A stretch of 64,000 nucleotides of DNA from Pseudomonadota bacterium (GCA_002747395.1 PDPE01000029.1:1-64000), one strand, 5' to 3'; positions 50,578 to 59,181 are shown, numbered from the stretch's first letter. Notes: generated by a model not told the origin, from the sequence alone. Made by a program: numbers and translations.

Positions 50578-51438
50578 TCAAATCTTGCCCTTCCTCAGGT
50601 AAAGATAAACGACCTGATAAGTGGCTGGCAACAGACCATTTTCTCTGCGAAACGGCTCATAGGCAGAAATAAAGCGTTCAACTTTGTCTCTGCCGGTTAC
50701 CGATTTCGGCCTGTTTTTGTTCACATTGTGCGCCCCCAGGTCTTTCAGCTCCCGGGTCAATTGTCTGACCGTTGCATATTCAAGCACAACTTCCTCCTGC
50801 TTCATGGTGTAAGCTCCGGTTAAGCCGTTAAACCGACTGCGAACCAATACCTCCTCAATCCGGGCATGAGTCAGAAAGCGGTTTACATGCTGGCAGCTAT
50901 CCGCCGCACGCCACGCCTGAGCCAGTTCTGTCAGGGTGCCCTGCTCCAGAGTTGCTATCATTGCCACCCCGCCTTCGACCAGGCAGCGAAAAACCTCATC
51001 GAGCACACGGCCCAGGCTCGCACACCATTGCACCGCCAGTGAGGAATGAATCAGAGAGAAGGAGGTATCGACAAAAGGTAGGGATTCAATATCTGCCACC
51101 GAAAAACTCGTTGTATCGGATCCATGATGTAACCGGGCAAACTGTACCATGCCGGGTGCCAGATCGATGGCAAAGACCTGATCGACACCAAACCGGTTCC
51201 GAATGAGAGGAATTTCGTAACCGGTTCCGCACCCCATATCGAGCAGCGAAACCGGGTTTTCTGCCCCGACAGCCGGTTCGAACGGACAGCCCGACAACAG
51301 GCTGTTGGCAACCTGGCGCTGAAAATGTGCTGCTCCATCATAACTCTTTGCTGCACGACTAAAGGACTCTGCAACAAGTCTTTTGTCTATCACCGATTCC
51401 TCCGCCCCTGATTCAGACTGTCCCCGCCTGATTTTCAT
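50578..51438 (-). CDS. bioC: malonyl-ACP O-methyltransferase
   Basis: BioC methylates malonyl-ACP to start pimeloyl chain synthesis. The 286-aa SAM methyltransferase shows the SLLDMGCGTGYEIPLI SAM-binding motif, FAIDLAPGMVQFAR and the HSSLAVQWC motif. The N terminus DKRLVAESFSRAAKSYD is characteristic of BioC. Its start overlaps the bioH stop (ATGA), so the two are coupled. Confidence 0.95.
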   Translation of the reverse strand: MKIRRGQSESGAEESVIDKRLVAESFSRAAKSYDGAAHFQRQVANSLLSGCPFEPAVGAENPVSLLDMGCGTGYEIPLIRNRFGVDQVFAIDLAPGMVQFARLHHGSDTTSFSVADIESLPFVDTSFSLIHSSLAVQWCASLGRVLDEVFRCLVEGGVAMIATLEQGTLTELAQAWRAADSCQHVNRFLTHARIEEVLVRSRFNGLTGAYTMKQEEVVLEYATVRQLTRELKDLGAHNVNKNRPKSVTGRDKVERFISAYEPFRRENGLLPATYQVVYLYLRKGKI

Positions 51439-52169
51439 GCAGACTCTCCTGTAAAACTCCGGACAAAGGCTGAAAGCTCACCGGCAACCCGGGCAGCAAA
51501 ATACATAAAGGGCAAATGCCCCATACCGTTCACCACAGAAATCGATACATCGGGGTTAACCGAGGTCAGGCCCTCTTGCGAAGCCAGCACCACATTATCT
51601 TCCGACCCCAGAATAATTTTCAGTGGCACCGGCAACCCTGCCATAGCACGGCGCAAATCAAGATCGCCCAGCAATCGCAAGCCTGCAAGCAACACCTCCC
51701 GCCGGTAAACGGCATCATGACCATCTATCATTGCCTGCAACAGTCGGGAGTCTGCCCTGGCCTCCGGTGATCCCAGGGTTTGTAATACCGAAAATCGCCT
51801 GATCAGACTGGAAGATCCGGTGTTCACCAGTTTTTCCATATTCTCCAGCATGCCGGGGGGCTGACCACAGGGCCAGTCGGTTTTTTTCACAAAACAGGGG
51901 GTACTGTTGATCAGCGCAAGCCCCAGACATTTGTCAGGGAAAGCCTGTGCCGCAGCCAGAGCGAGCATCCCTCCCAGCGACCAGCCCAACCAGACGGCAG
52001 GTTCGTTTACCCTTGCATCCAGGTAAGACAGCCACTGCTCTGTATCGAAAGCCCGATTCAGATCAACAAAAGTAACCTCTCCCTGAACGTCAAGCCTGTC
52101 AACAAAGTCGCCCCAGACAGCGCGAGGCATTGCCCAGCCATTAAGCACTGCAAGATTAGCCCTGATCAA
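51435..52169 (-). CDS. bioH: pimeloyl-ACP methyl ester carboxylesterase
   Basis: BioH cleaves the methyl ester of pimeloyl-ACP, ending chain elongation. The alpha/beta hydrolase of about 244 aa has the nucleophile Ser in GWSLGGML, the Asp in GSEDNVV and the His in GMGHLPF. TTG 52169 is the better start because GGAG lies seven bases upstream; TTG 52175 is too close to it. It sits between bioF and bioC. Confidence 0.93.
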   Translation of the reverse strand: MIRANLAVLNGWAMPRAVWGDFVDRLDVQGEVTFVDLNRAFDTEQWLSYLDARVNEPAVWLGWSLGGMLALAAAQAFPDKCLGLALINSTPCFVKKTDWPCGQPPGMLENMEKLVNTGSSSLIRRFSVLQTLGSPEARADSRLLQAMIDGHDAVYRREVLLAGLRLLGDLDLRRAMAGLPVPLKIILGSEDNVVLASQEGLTSVNPDVSISVVNGMGHLPFMYFAARVAGELSAFVRSFTGESA

Positions 52170-52182
52170 AATCAAACTCCGG

Positions 52183-53364
52183 TTATTCGGGAGGCTTCAG
52201 GCCGGCAGACTCGACACCTTCCTGCAAGGCCTGCAATAATTGCCGCAAATCATTGTGGGTGTGTTCGGCACTAAAGGTAATCCGCAACCGGGCCGTGCCC
52301 GGCGCCACTGTGGGCGGACGAATTGCCGTCACCAGTATGCCCCTGGTTCGCAAAAACCCGCTCCAGGCGAGCGCCTTTTCCGAACTGCCGACCACAACCG
52401 GCTGTATGGGGCTGTTTGATGCCATCAACTGCAACCCCAGGCCGGAAACCCCGGCACGAAACGCCTCGATCAGTTGACTCAGGTGATCTCTTCTCCACGA
52501 CTCGTTTCTGACCATCCTGAGACTTTGCCGTGTAGCGCAGGCCAGTGCCGGAGGCATTGCCGTGGTGTAGATACAGGTGCGGGCGGTATTGATCAAATAC
52601 TCGATCAACGCATCACTGCCTGCTATAAAGGCTCCGAAGGTACCAAAGCCCTTACCCAGGGTGCCCATCAGCACCTGCACCTTGCTCTGGGGCAAATCAA
52701 ACAGTTCGGTCACCCCCATGCCGGTTGGGCCGACGGGCCCAAAACCGTGCGCATCATCGACCATTAACCAGGCATCATATTCTTCAGCAAGTGCCGCCAA
52801 CTCCGGCATGGGTGCCATATCACCATCCATACTGAAAACACCGTCCGTCACTATCAGCTTGTCGCCCTTCCCCGCCCGTTGCAGTTTTTTCTTTAAACTG
52901 GTCAGATCATTATGCAAATAACGAGTAAAACGGGCACCGGAAAAAAGCCCGGCATCCAGCAAGGATGCGTGATTGAGGCGGTCTTCAAGGACAAGACCGG
53001 ATTTCCCCATCAAAGAGGTGATGGCACCGAGGTTTGCCATGTAACCGGTGGAAAACAGCAGCACCCGGTCACGTCCTGTCGCCTCGGCCAGCTCCTGCTC
53101 CAAAAGCTCATGCTCCCGGTGATGCCCGGATACCAGGTGTGACGCTCCACTGCCGACACCCACTTGCCAGACGGAGTCAATCAGGGCTCGTTTTATATCA
53201 GGGTGGTTGGCCAGGCCCAGATAATCATTGGAGCAAAACGACAGCATCGACTGCCCGTTCACTGCCAACCTGACACCCTGTGCGCCATTAACGGTCAATC
53301 GCTGCCGATAGAGGTGGTTGCTCTTTTTATCGGCAAGCGACCGGGACAGGTGTTCGAAAGCCAA
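52183..53364 (-). CDS. bioF: 8-amino-7-oxononanoate synthase
   Basis: BioF condenses pimeloyl-ACP with L-alanine. The 393-aa PLP enzyme has the FCSNDYLGLANHP block, SGSGASHLVSGHH-type region near residue 75, DDAHGFG with the cofactor aspartate, and the PLP lysine in MGTLGKGFGTFGAF. The start appears to be TTG 53364 (AFEHLSRSL), with AAAGAG seven bases upstream, matching the family's usual N terminus. The 140-bp spacer from bioB contains repeats. Confidence 0.95.
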   Translation of the reverse strand: MAFEHLSRSLADKKSNHLYRQRLTVNGAQGVRLAVNGQSMLSFCSNDYLGLANHPDIKRALIDSVWQVGVGSGASHLVSGHHREHELLEQELAEATGRDRVLLFSTGYMANLGAITSLMGKSGLVLEDRLNHASLLDAGLFSGARFTRYLHNDLTSLKKKLQRAGKGDKLIVTDGVFSMDGDMAPMPELAALAEEYDAWLMVDDAHGFGPVGPTGMGVTELFDLPQSKVQVLMGTLGKGFGTFGAFIAGSDALIEYLINTARTCIYTTAMPPALACATRQSLRMVRNESWRRDHLSQLIEAFRAGVSGLGLQLMASNSPIQPVVVGSSEKALAWSGFLRTRGILVTAIRPPTVAPGTARLRITFSAEHTHNDLRQLLQALQEGVESAGLKPPE

Positions 53365-53384
53365 GGGGGTACTCTTTATCTACT

Positions 53385-53418
53385 TATCTACTTTCTATCT
53401 GTATCTACTTTCTATCTG
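53385..53418. repeat. 17-bp perfect tandem duplication, bioB-bioF spacer
   Basis: TATCTACTTTCTATCTG occurs twice in a row (53385-53401, 53402-53418), followed by a partial third copy. Confidence 0.9.
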
Positions 53419-53465
53419 TATCTGCTCATGCCTCCGCAGACAGGCAGTCTGCGCACGGAGGTCTG
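53417..53465. repeat. dispersed palindromic element, bioB-bioF spacer
   Basis: The first 21 bases match 60446-60466 (proB-obgE spacer) at 19 positions. The rest contains CCTCCG / CGGAGG and CAGAC / GTCTG arms, and shares GGCAGTCTGCGCA with the element after gatB. It resembles a REP-like intergenic repeat. Confidence 0.55.
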
Positions 53466-53507
53466 CTTGCACCGGGGACAAATGAGTCGTTACTTCTTAT
53501 CGTACAG

Positions 53508-54575
53508 TCAGGAAGCTTCGTTCACGGCATCATAAAACAGGTGCCTGGTTTTTTCTTTTTCGATGGCTGATAGCAGTTCAGATTCTTGCTCGGATTCCGT
53601 TTTTTCCGTTTCTACCGGTTCAGGATAAATGCCCAGTTTCTCGAACAATCGTCGATCCTGATCTGCTTCAGGGTTCTCTGTGGTCAGCAGTTTTTCGCCA
53701 TAGAAAATGGAATTGGCACCCGCCATAAAACACATGGCCTGCATCTGCTCATTCATTTGCTCTCGCCCGGCAGACAAGCGCACATGAGAGGCTGGCATCA
53801 TGATACGCGCCACCGCGATCATGCGAATAAAGTCAAAGGGTTCTACGTCTTTTTCATCTTCCAGTGGCGTCCCCTTTACCTTGACCAGCATATTTATCGG
53901 CACACTCTCCGGGTGTTCCGGCATGTTGGCCAACTCCAGCAACAGCATTGCCCTGTCGTCAGATGATTCACCCATTCCCAGAATACCACCACAGCACACT
54001 TTCATCCCTGCGTTGCGGACGTTCGACAGGGTCACCATTCTGTCCGAAAAGGTACGCGTGGTGATGATACTGCTATAATAGCGCTCCGATGTATCCAGGT
54101 TATGGTTGTAGTAATCCAGACCGGCGTCTTTCAACTCGTGAGCCTGATCTTCCGTTAACATACCCAGTGTCATGCAGGTTTCCATACCAAGTGACTTGAC
54201 CTGCTTTACCATATCCACCACATAGGGCATGTTTTTCCTGTTGGGATTACGCCATGCGGCTCCCATACAAAAGCGGGTGGCCCCTTTTTCTTTCGCCGCC
54301 CTGGCTTCTCTGACGACCTTTTCTATTTCCATCAGCTTTTCTTTTTCCAGGCCGGTATTATAATGCCCGCTTTGCGGACAATATTTGCAATCCTCCGGGC
54401 AGGCACCGGTTTTGATCGACAACAAGGTACTTACCTGCACCGCATTCGGGTCAAAGTGTGCGCGGTGAACGGTTTGTGCACGGAACATCAGGTCATTAAA
54501 AGGCAGTGAAAACAGTGTTTTCACCTCTTCAACGGACCAGTCATGGCGGATCGATTGGCTTGCTGAGTTCAACAT
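53508..54575 (-). CDS. bioB: biotin synthase
   Basis: BioB inserts sulfur into dethiobiotin by radical-SAM chemistry. The 355-aa protein has the cluster motif CPEDCKYC (CxxxCxxC), the [13 protein letters not shown] block and [14 protein letters not shown] with the conserved arginine for the 2Fe-2S cluster. A Glu/Thr-rich C-terminal tail extends the usual end. It is the first gene of the bio operon and is divergent from comF across 86 bp; no clear BirA operator was seen there. Confidence 0.96.
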   Translation of the reverse strand: MLNSASQSIRHDWSVEEVKTLFSLPFNDLMFRAQTVHRAHFDPNAVQVSTLLSIKTGACPEDCKYCPQSGHYNTGLEKEKLMEIEKVVREARAAKEKGATRFCMGAAWRNPNRKNMPYVVDMVKQVKSLGMETCMTLGMLTEDQAHELKDAGLDYYNHNLDTSERYYSSIITTRTFSDRMVTLSNVRNAGMKVCCGGILGMGESSDDRAMLLLELANMPEHPESVPINMLVKVKGTPLEDEKDVEPFDFIRMIAVARIMMPASHVRLSAGREQMNEQMQAMCFMAGANSIFYGEKLLTTENPEADQDRRLFEKLGIYPEPVETEKTESEQESELLSAIEKEKTRHLFYDAVNEAS

Positions 54576-54661
54576 AGGTTGCTCCCGTACAGGTAATCGT
54601 TGAATAAGCAGACGTTAAAAGTGACGAAGTAGTAACCGGAAATAGAAACCAGGGACGGTTT

Positions 54662-55417
54662 ATGGGGCACATAATATCCACATCAAAAATGCTGTCAACC
54701 ATTTTCACAAAACTGGTTAACAGCCTGAAACAGGATTTATTTGAATCATGGTGCTGCCTGTGCAATGAAAAACATCACAACAGGATACCGTTTTGCTCCG
54801 CGTGCCTGAACGATCTGCCCTGGACACCAGACCCCGCAGCCCTTGCCGACGCACTGGAAGTTTTACCAGACAATGCAGTAACGACACTGTTTGACTACCA
54901 GTTTCCGGTCAACACCATGCTCCGTCAATTCAAGTATCAGGGTCAGATGCAATGGGGCGAGAATCTATGCGCACTTGTAAAACACAGGGCAGGAGCCTGT
55001 TTTCCTGACCACTTTGCCGACCTGGACATCATCATTCCGGCTCCTCTCAGCCGAAAGCGCCTGGGTATGCGAGGCTTTAACCAAAGTGAAGTCATCGCAA
55101 AAGCGGTTTCCGGCCTGCTCGATATCCCTGTGGGGTATGGCTGCTGCCTGAAAATAAAGGACACAACAGCGCAAGCCGAACTGGATCGGGCCGGACGCCA
55201 GTCCAACCTTGTTAACGCATTCAAAATAACAAACAGGGGCAAAGCCATGATTGCCGGCAGGCATTTACTTGTGGTTGATGATGTGACGACGACGGGAACT
55301 ACGCTCAAGACGCTCAAAGACCTGCTTATGGATAGCGGAGCGCGACAGGTTTCCGGGTTTTGCCTGGCTCACACCCCTCCACCACTGGAAAAAAACAGAA
55401 TTACCTCACTACCCTGA
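54662..55417 (+). CDS. comF: ComF family protein (phosphoribosyltransferase-like)
   Basis: This 251-aa protein has an N-terminal zinc-finger-like pair of CxxC motifs (CCLCNEKH and FCSACL), and a C-terminal phosphoribosyltransferase fold with VVDDVTTTGTTL. The FNQSEVIAKAV motif precedes it. Homologues (ComF, GntX) act in DNA uptake or use of extracellular DNA. Placement divergent from bioB is a conserved gammaproteobacterial arrangement. Confidence 0.9.
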   Translation: MGHIISTSKMLSTIFTKLVNSLKQDLFESWCCLCNEKHHNRIPFCSACLNDLPWTPDPAALADALEVLPDNAVTTLFDYQFPVNTMLRQFKYQGQMQWGENLCALVKHRAGACFPDHFADLDIIIPAPLSRKRLGMRGFNQSEVIAKAVSGLLDIPVGYGCCLKIKDTTAQAELDRAGRQSNLVNAFKITNRGKAMIAGRHLLVVDDVTTTGTTLKTLKDLLMDSGARQVSGFCLAHTPPPLEKNRITSLP

Positions 55418-55525
55418 AATCTGCACGAGGATTTATTGCGGAGCGCCTCACCGGTGAACACTGAAGCGGCAAACAACCGTATACCCGAATTAAAACGGGC
55501 CGCAAAATAAACCGCGATTCCCTTA

Positions 55526-55557
55526 AAAGCGGGCCACCTCTACCGGGGGCCCGCTTT
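55526..55557. terminator. convergent terminator-like hairpin
   Basis: AAAGCGGGCC (55526-55535) and GGCCCGCTTT (55548-55557) form a perfect 10-bp stem around a 12-base loop, between convergent comF and the DUF2780 gene. Confidence 0.75.
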
Positions 55558-55577
55558 GCAAGTGGCGAAAAAATGCC

Positions 55578-55982
55578 CTAGCTATCGCCGGAGAATACCT
55601 TTTGCACCAGAGCCATCAAGTCATCACCACCCTTATCCCGTACAAACTGGATAACAACAGGAATAAACTTGCTCACCATGCCTTTATCGAGGCCAAGCTT
55701 GTCGAAACCTCCGGCAAGACTGGCCAAAGTACCCAGCGCACCGGCATTGCCACCCAGACTGCCCATCAGGCCACCAATACTTCCCATCAGGCCGCCATCA
55801 CCCCCGTCCACATCGGGAGCCGCGCTAATCATGTCTTCCACTTCGGGAACCTTGTCGACAATCTGTGAAAATTCACCGCCGGCCAGTTTATCTTTTACCA
55901 TCTTGAACAGCAGCCCTGCACCACCTTTGGCCTGATCATTGTCAACACCCAGCTGACTTACCAAAGTTTCAATTAATTCCAT
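55578..55982 (-). CDS. DUF2780 family protein
   Basis: This 134-aa protein matches the DUF2780 (VcgC/VcgE) family. It has an N-terminal helix (LIETLVSQLGVDNDQAKGGAG), a Gly/Leu-rich central stretch with repeats of GGLMGS, and a closing helix (FIPVVIQFVRDKGGDD). There is no signal peptide. The function is unknown. Confidence 0.82.
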   Translation of the reverse strand: MELIETLVSQLGVDNDQAKGGAGLLFKMVKDKLAGGEFSQIVDKVPEVEDMISAAPDVDGGDGGLMGSIGGLMGSLGGNAGALGTLASLAGGFDKLGLDKGMVSKFIPVVIQFVRDKGGDDLMALVQKVFSGDS

Positions 55983-56285
55983 TATTTCGTCCTCATATAA
56001 ATATAGCGTTTGTGTTTATTCGTAGCGGATTGCACGGGGTAACTACCTGTTTTACCTTGCAATCCAATCGGCCACCTGAACGGCTGTTGTCAGTTTGTGA
56101 ACCAGCGTTTGCCACCTGTTCAACCCTGTCGTTTTCGCATACAGGCTTCAGCATTACGCTGCCTTAATTCAAGAGCGGTGTCAACACCTGCACACCATAA
56201 TTGGTCAGCCCGTTGGTTGCGGGAAGCGGATATGTGCGCCATCGCCAACCAGAATTCCTGTCTACCTGAAACCAGGCGTTTTAAT

Positions 56286-56296
56286 CTGTCAGACAC
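56286..56296 (+). promoter_or_regulatory. candidate enhancer motif, copy 1
   Basis: CTGTCAGACAC, about 240 bp upstream of the predicted -24 element. The same 11 bases recur at 56476-56486. It may bind the sigma-54 activator. Confidence 0.35.
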
Positions 56297-56475
56297 AGTC
56301 TATCCCGACGCCTGAAACAAAAACCAACAGGGCACAATAAACTGTAAATTTTTCTGACAAGAAGGGTGGTTAAATGAAAAATCGGAGTGTTTTACGTGCC
56401 GTTATTGCAATTTTTGGCTGCAAAAGACCTCCGTTTTTACCAGCTTCTTTTACAACTGTCAGTTTTTTTTACAGC

Positions 56476-56486
56476 CTGTCAGACAC
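56476..56486 (+). promoter_or_regulatory. candidate enhancer motif, copy 2
   Basis: An exact second copy of CTGTCAGACAC, about 40 bp upstream of the -24 element. Partial copies (CTGTCAG at 56456-56462, CTGACA at 56354-56359) lie between. Confidence 0.35.
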
Positions 56487-56523
56487 CAAATCATCAACCA
56501 GTTGATAATTAAAAATAATTTCT

Positions 56524-56545
56524 TTTTGGTCCGAAAATTGCTTTA
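56524..56545 (+). promoter_or_regulatory. sigma-54 (-24/-12) promoter for the PEP-CTERM gene
   Basis: TTGGTCCG-AAAA-TTGC has the invariant GG (56528-56529) and GC (56540-56541) exactly ten bases apart, as required for RpoN. The gene starts 65 bp downstream. RpoN control through PrsK/PrsR is known for PEP-CTERM genes in some exosortase-bearing bacteria. Confidence 0.6.
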
Positions 56546-56606
56546 GCCTTGGAACGGCTGTTTTGTCGGCCTGTACCTATTTATCCTCATCTAACAGGGA
56601 CACATT

Positions 56607-57302
56607 ATGAAAAGAACGATCATCGCCGCCGGTTTGCTGGCATCTTCAATCGGTGCTGCACAGGCAGGGGTTATGACTCAAAGCTTTAATGTTGGCTACC
56701 TGCAAACCGAGCTGACTTCTATAGACGTATCAGATCCGAGTTTTGCGCTAGGCACTTTCAATCAGTTTGATACCTCTTTAGGTTCACTTGACAGCATCAC
56801 CGTGACGCTGACAGGTAATACTGAAAGCACAACCAACATCGTGAACAACTCACAGATTGCGCAGACTTTCAGATTCAATTCTGAAATCGACTGGCTGTTT
56901 GAAGTGTTAGACGGAGATGATTCCCTGAATCCCGGGTTCAGCTCTGTTCTGGCAGCAACTAACAATTTCGTTACCCTGGCCGGGGGAGCCAACCTGGATT
57001 TAGGCACAACTACTTCCACCAATTCCGTTACTTACGTTTTCAACACACCGGCAGAGGTGGCGGAGTTTATCGGCGCCGGAACTGTGGGTATTGGCTGTAA
57101 CACCTTTACTTCTTCTACCTTCACCGGTGGCGGGGGCAACCTGGCTGCCGTTCAGGCAACCAGCGCTCAGTGCCTGGGTGAAATCACCTACGAATACACT
57201 GATGCGACGCAGCCTCCTGGCAGGGCATCTGCACCTGCAACCCTGGCCCTGTTAGGTCTGGGGCTGGCTGGCCTGGGCATCAGGCGCTTTAGAAAGAGCT
57301 AA
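56607..57302 (+). CDS. PEP-CTERM-type exported protein with degenerate sorting motif
   Basis: This 231-aa protein has a signal peptide (cleavage near AAQA-GV, residue 20), a beta-rich body with FDTSLGSLDSITVTLTGN resembling the choice-of-anchor E domain, and a C-terminal tripartite tail. The tail has a hydrophobic helix (LALLGLGLAGLGI) and a basic end (RRFRKS), as in PEP-CTERM proteins. The motif itself reads SAPATL instead of PEPATL. Two cysteines (GIGCN and SAQCLGE) could form a disulfide. It would be processed by an exosortase, absent from this window. A sigma-54 promoter precedes it and a terminator follows, so it is a single-gene unit. Confidence 0.82.
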   Translation: MKRTIIAAGLLASSIGAAQAGVMTQSFNVGYLQTELTSIDVSDPSFALGTFNQFDTSLGSLDSITVTLTGNTESTTNIVNNSQIAQTFRFNSEIDWLFEVLDGDDSLNPGFSSVLAATNNFVTLAGGANLDLGTTTSTNSVTYVFNTPAEVAEFIGAGTVGIGCNTFTSSTFTGGGGNLAAVQATSAQCLGEITYEYTDATQPPGRASAPATLALLGLGLAGLGIRRFRKS

Positions 57303-57416
57303 GCGTCTCCAGCACCCGATTGGCATACTCAACCAGCATCATGCTGCGTGGCGTATGCTGATTCTGGCAGGCAAGCACTTGGCCCGGGGCTGGTATGCGT
57401 TAATCTGACAGTGGAG

Positions 57417-57446
57417 AACCGAGGACATCGAGTCGTCGGTTTTTTT
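57417..57446 (+). terminator. Rho-independent terminator after the PEP-CTERM gene
   Basis: AACCGA-G-GAC pairs with GTC-G-TCGGTT around an ATCGA loop with one mismatch, followed by a run of T. Confidence 0.85.
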
Positions 57447-57527
57447 ATGCCGGACTCAAAACACCGACATTTGATCTTGCTGATTTTCCCGCCTCATAGA
57501 ATCTGAATCAGGCCTTCACTGAACGAC

Positions 57528-57553
57528 AGAGAACAAGAGAACAAGAGAACAAA
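57528..57553 (+). repeat. 8-bp tandem repeat, three copies
   Basis: AGAGAACA occurs three times in a row in the gap before msrA. Confidence 0.85.
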
Positions 57554-57602
57554 GGCAAACGCGATTTTAGAGATAACTCCCGGTTTTTCGATATACTGCA
57601 AC

Positions 57603-57640
57603 ACTACGGCAAAGGTGCAAAACTGCGGCAAAGGTATTTG
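57603..57640 (+). repeat. 19-bp tandem duplication beyond the msrA 3' end
   Basis: ACTACGGCAAAGGTGCAAA is followed by ACTGCGGCAAAGGTATTTG, identical at most positions. Confidence 0.8.
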
Positions 57641-57676
57641 CAGTGGTGACAGAAGGCAACGTAGCCACCAAAGACA

Positions 57677-58258
57677 TCAATGTACGCTTTTATCTCCCCA
57701 GATTGCCTGCAAGCGCCGGTCTCGCCCGCAACTCCACCGGTAGTATTTATATCGCACGGGGTTGTTCTTGTAATAATCCTGGTGATATGCCTCATTCCCG
57801 GCAACAGGGTAAAACCTCGAAGCACTCAGGACAGGTGTCACCACTTTCTTGCCAGGAAACTGCCTGACCACTGACTCTCTGGATGCCTCGGCCAATTTCC
57901 TTTGCCTGTCATTGGCCACAAATATTGCACTCAGATAACTGGAGCCTTTATCACAAAACTGCCCTTTCGCATCGAAAGGATCAATATTTACCCAGTAATA
58001 ATCCAGCAGTTCCTGATAGGAAACCTGGTCTGGATCATAGGTCACTTCGATGGCTTCGTAATGCCCGGTGCGATTTCCGTTATAGGTCGGATTCGGCAAG
58101 GTGCCTCCGGTAAATCCGGAAACCACTTCCGAAACACCATCAAGTTTTTCGAAGTCCGACTCCATGCACCAGAAACACCCTCCGGCAAACACCGCCTTAT
58201 CCGCCATGACATTGGCAGACAGCAACCCCGCAAACAACCACAAGACCATCTGGTTCAT
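57677..58258 (-). CDS. msrA: periplasmic peptide-methionine (S)-S-oxide reductase MsrA
   Basis: This 193-aa enzyme reduces the S-epimer of methionine sulfoxide. A signal peptide (about residues 1-19, ending ANVMA) sends it to the periplasm. The catalytic motif AGGCFWCMES is intact, with GHYEAIEVTYDP and YYWVNIDPFD. A further cysteine near the C terminus (RWSCGRD) may resolve the catalytic sulfenic acid. The gene lies 53 bp downstream of msrB on the same strand; together they repair both sulfoxide epimers of envelope proteins. Confidence 0.93.
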   Translation of the reverse strand: MNQMVLWLFAGLLSANVMADKAVFAGGCFWCMESDFEKLDGVSEVVSGFTGGTLPNPTYNGNRTGHYEAIEVTYDPDQVSYQELLDYYWVNIDPFDAKGQFCDKGSSYLSAIFVANDRQRKLAEASRESVVRQFPGKKVVTPVLSASRFYPVAGNEAYHQDYYKNNPVRYKYYRWSCGRDRRLQAIWGDKSVH

Positions 58259-58311
58259 CGTCGCCTCACTCCTTATTATCCGCCGCTATCAAAAGCAAGT
58301 ATTGAAAATGA

Positions 58312-59181
58312 TCAGTTATCTTCCTGAAACAGGCTGACAAACTCACCATACCCTTCCTGCACCATTTGCTCTCTGGGAATAAAACGTAATGCAGCCGAGT
58401 TGATACAGTACCTTAATCCGGTGGGTTGGGGCCCGTCATCAAATACATGACCCAAATGAGAATCCGCATATTTACTGCGCACTTCTGTCCGAACGGTAAA
58501 AAAACTGCGATCTTTATGCGTCACGATGCTTTCATTATGGATTGGCCTGGTAAAACTGGGCCAACCCGTACCGGACTTGAACTTGTCGGCAGACGAAAAC
58601 AGTGGCTCCCCACTCACGACATCTACATAAATACCTTCCCGCTTTTCATCCCAGTAAGCATTGTTGAAAGATTGTTCGGTCGCGTCTTTTTGAGTTACGT
58701 CATACTGAATGGCAGTCAGGTTTTTACGTAACACTTCGTCCGATGGCTTTCTGTAAACAACCTCGCCACTGCCATTGTCGATTCTGTGCATATGATTTAT
58801 CTTCCAAAGGTGATGGGGCATATCCCCGTCATGTGATATATCCCCGCCGTGCGGCCTGTCCCCGTGGTGAGACATATCCCTGTTATGTGATATATCCCTT
58901 CCATGTGACCTGTCCCCGTGGTGAGACATATCCCTGTTATGTGATATATCCCTGCCATGTGACCTGTCCCCGTGGTGGGACATATCCCTGTTATGTGATA
59001 TATCCCTGTTATGTGATATATCCCTGCCATGTGACCTGTCCCCGTGGTGGGACATATCCCTGTTATGTGATATATCCCTTCCATGTGACCTGTCCCCGCC
59101 GTGCGACAAACCATGCGCAAAAGCCAGGCTTCCAGAAACCAACCCGACACTGAGAAATAGTACACCAGTTTTCAATTTCAC
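58312..59181 (-). CDS. msrB: periplasmic MsrB with a histidine-rich hexapeptide repeat domain
   Basis: The 289-aa protein starts at GTG 59181 (AGGGG eight bases upstream). It has a signal peptide (about residues 1-22, ending LAFA), then 16 hexapeptides of the form xDx(S/P)Hx (residues 29-124), then the MsrB domain. The enzyme part has [30 protein letters not shown] and the catalytic cysteine in RYCINSAAL. The usual zinc CxxC pairs are replaced (VDVVSGE and [10 protein letters not shown]), so this is a zinc-free MsrB. It reduces the R-epimer of methionine sulfoxide and pairs with msrA. The repeat domain is rich in His, Asp and Met and could bind metal. Confidence 0.9.
   Translation of the reverse strand: MKLKTGVLFLSVGLVSGSLAFAHGLSHGGDRSHGRDISHNRDMSHHGDRSHGRDISHNRDISHNRDMSHHGDRSHGRDISHNRDMSHHGDRSHGRDISHNRDMSHHGDRPHGGDISHDGDMPHHLWKINHMHRIDNGSGEVVYRKPSDEVLRKNLTAIQYDVTQKDATEQSFNNAYWDEKREGIYVDVVSGEPLFSSADKFKSGTGWPSFTRPIHNESIVTHKDRSFFTVRTEVRSKYADSHLGHVFDDGPQPTGLRYCINSAALRFIPREQMVQEGYGEFVSLFQEDN
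58810..59097. repeat. 18-bp coding tandem repeat with 54-bp higher-order unit in msrB
   Basis: Sixteen 18-bp units encode xDx(S/P)Hx. They are grouped in threes ([18 protein letters not shown]), repeated four times with one extra RDISHN, and a diverged last triplet ([18 protein letters not shown]). Near-identical DNA in the inner triplets indicates recent expansion. Confidence 0.95.

Larger units (their letters stand above)
55983..56606. other. long intergenic region upstream of the PEP-CTERM gene
   Basis: I see no gene in these 620 bases; a 72-codon open frame at 56097-56315 has no domain or ribosome site. The right end holds the sigma-54 promoter and repeated CTGTCAGACAC motifs listed below. 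The length suggests a control region. Confidence 0.6.
57303..57676. other. gap between the PEP-CTERM gene and msrA
   Basis: No gene is evident. It contains a nested hairpin (GCATAC 57323-57328 with GTATGC 57353-57358, enclosing CAGCAT-C-ATGCTG), the terminator at 57417, an 8-bp triplicate and a 19-bp duplicate. Confidence 0.6.

Noticed and set aside
54576..54661. possible BirA operator between bioB and comF
   Set aside because: GTAACC and GGTTTA half-sites exist but are 19 bp apart and imperfect; the E. coli-type site needs about 14-16 bp.
56097..56315. 72-codon open frame in the gap before the PEP-CTERM gene
   Set aside because: No ribosome site, no domain and unusual composition; it is probably chance.
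58810..59097. CRISPR-like direct repeats
   Set aside because: The repeats are 18 bp without unique spacers, in frame, and encode a regular hexapeptide in msrB.
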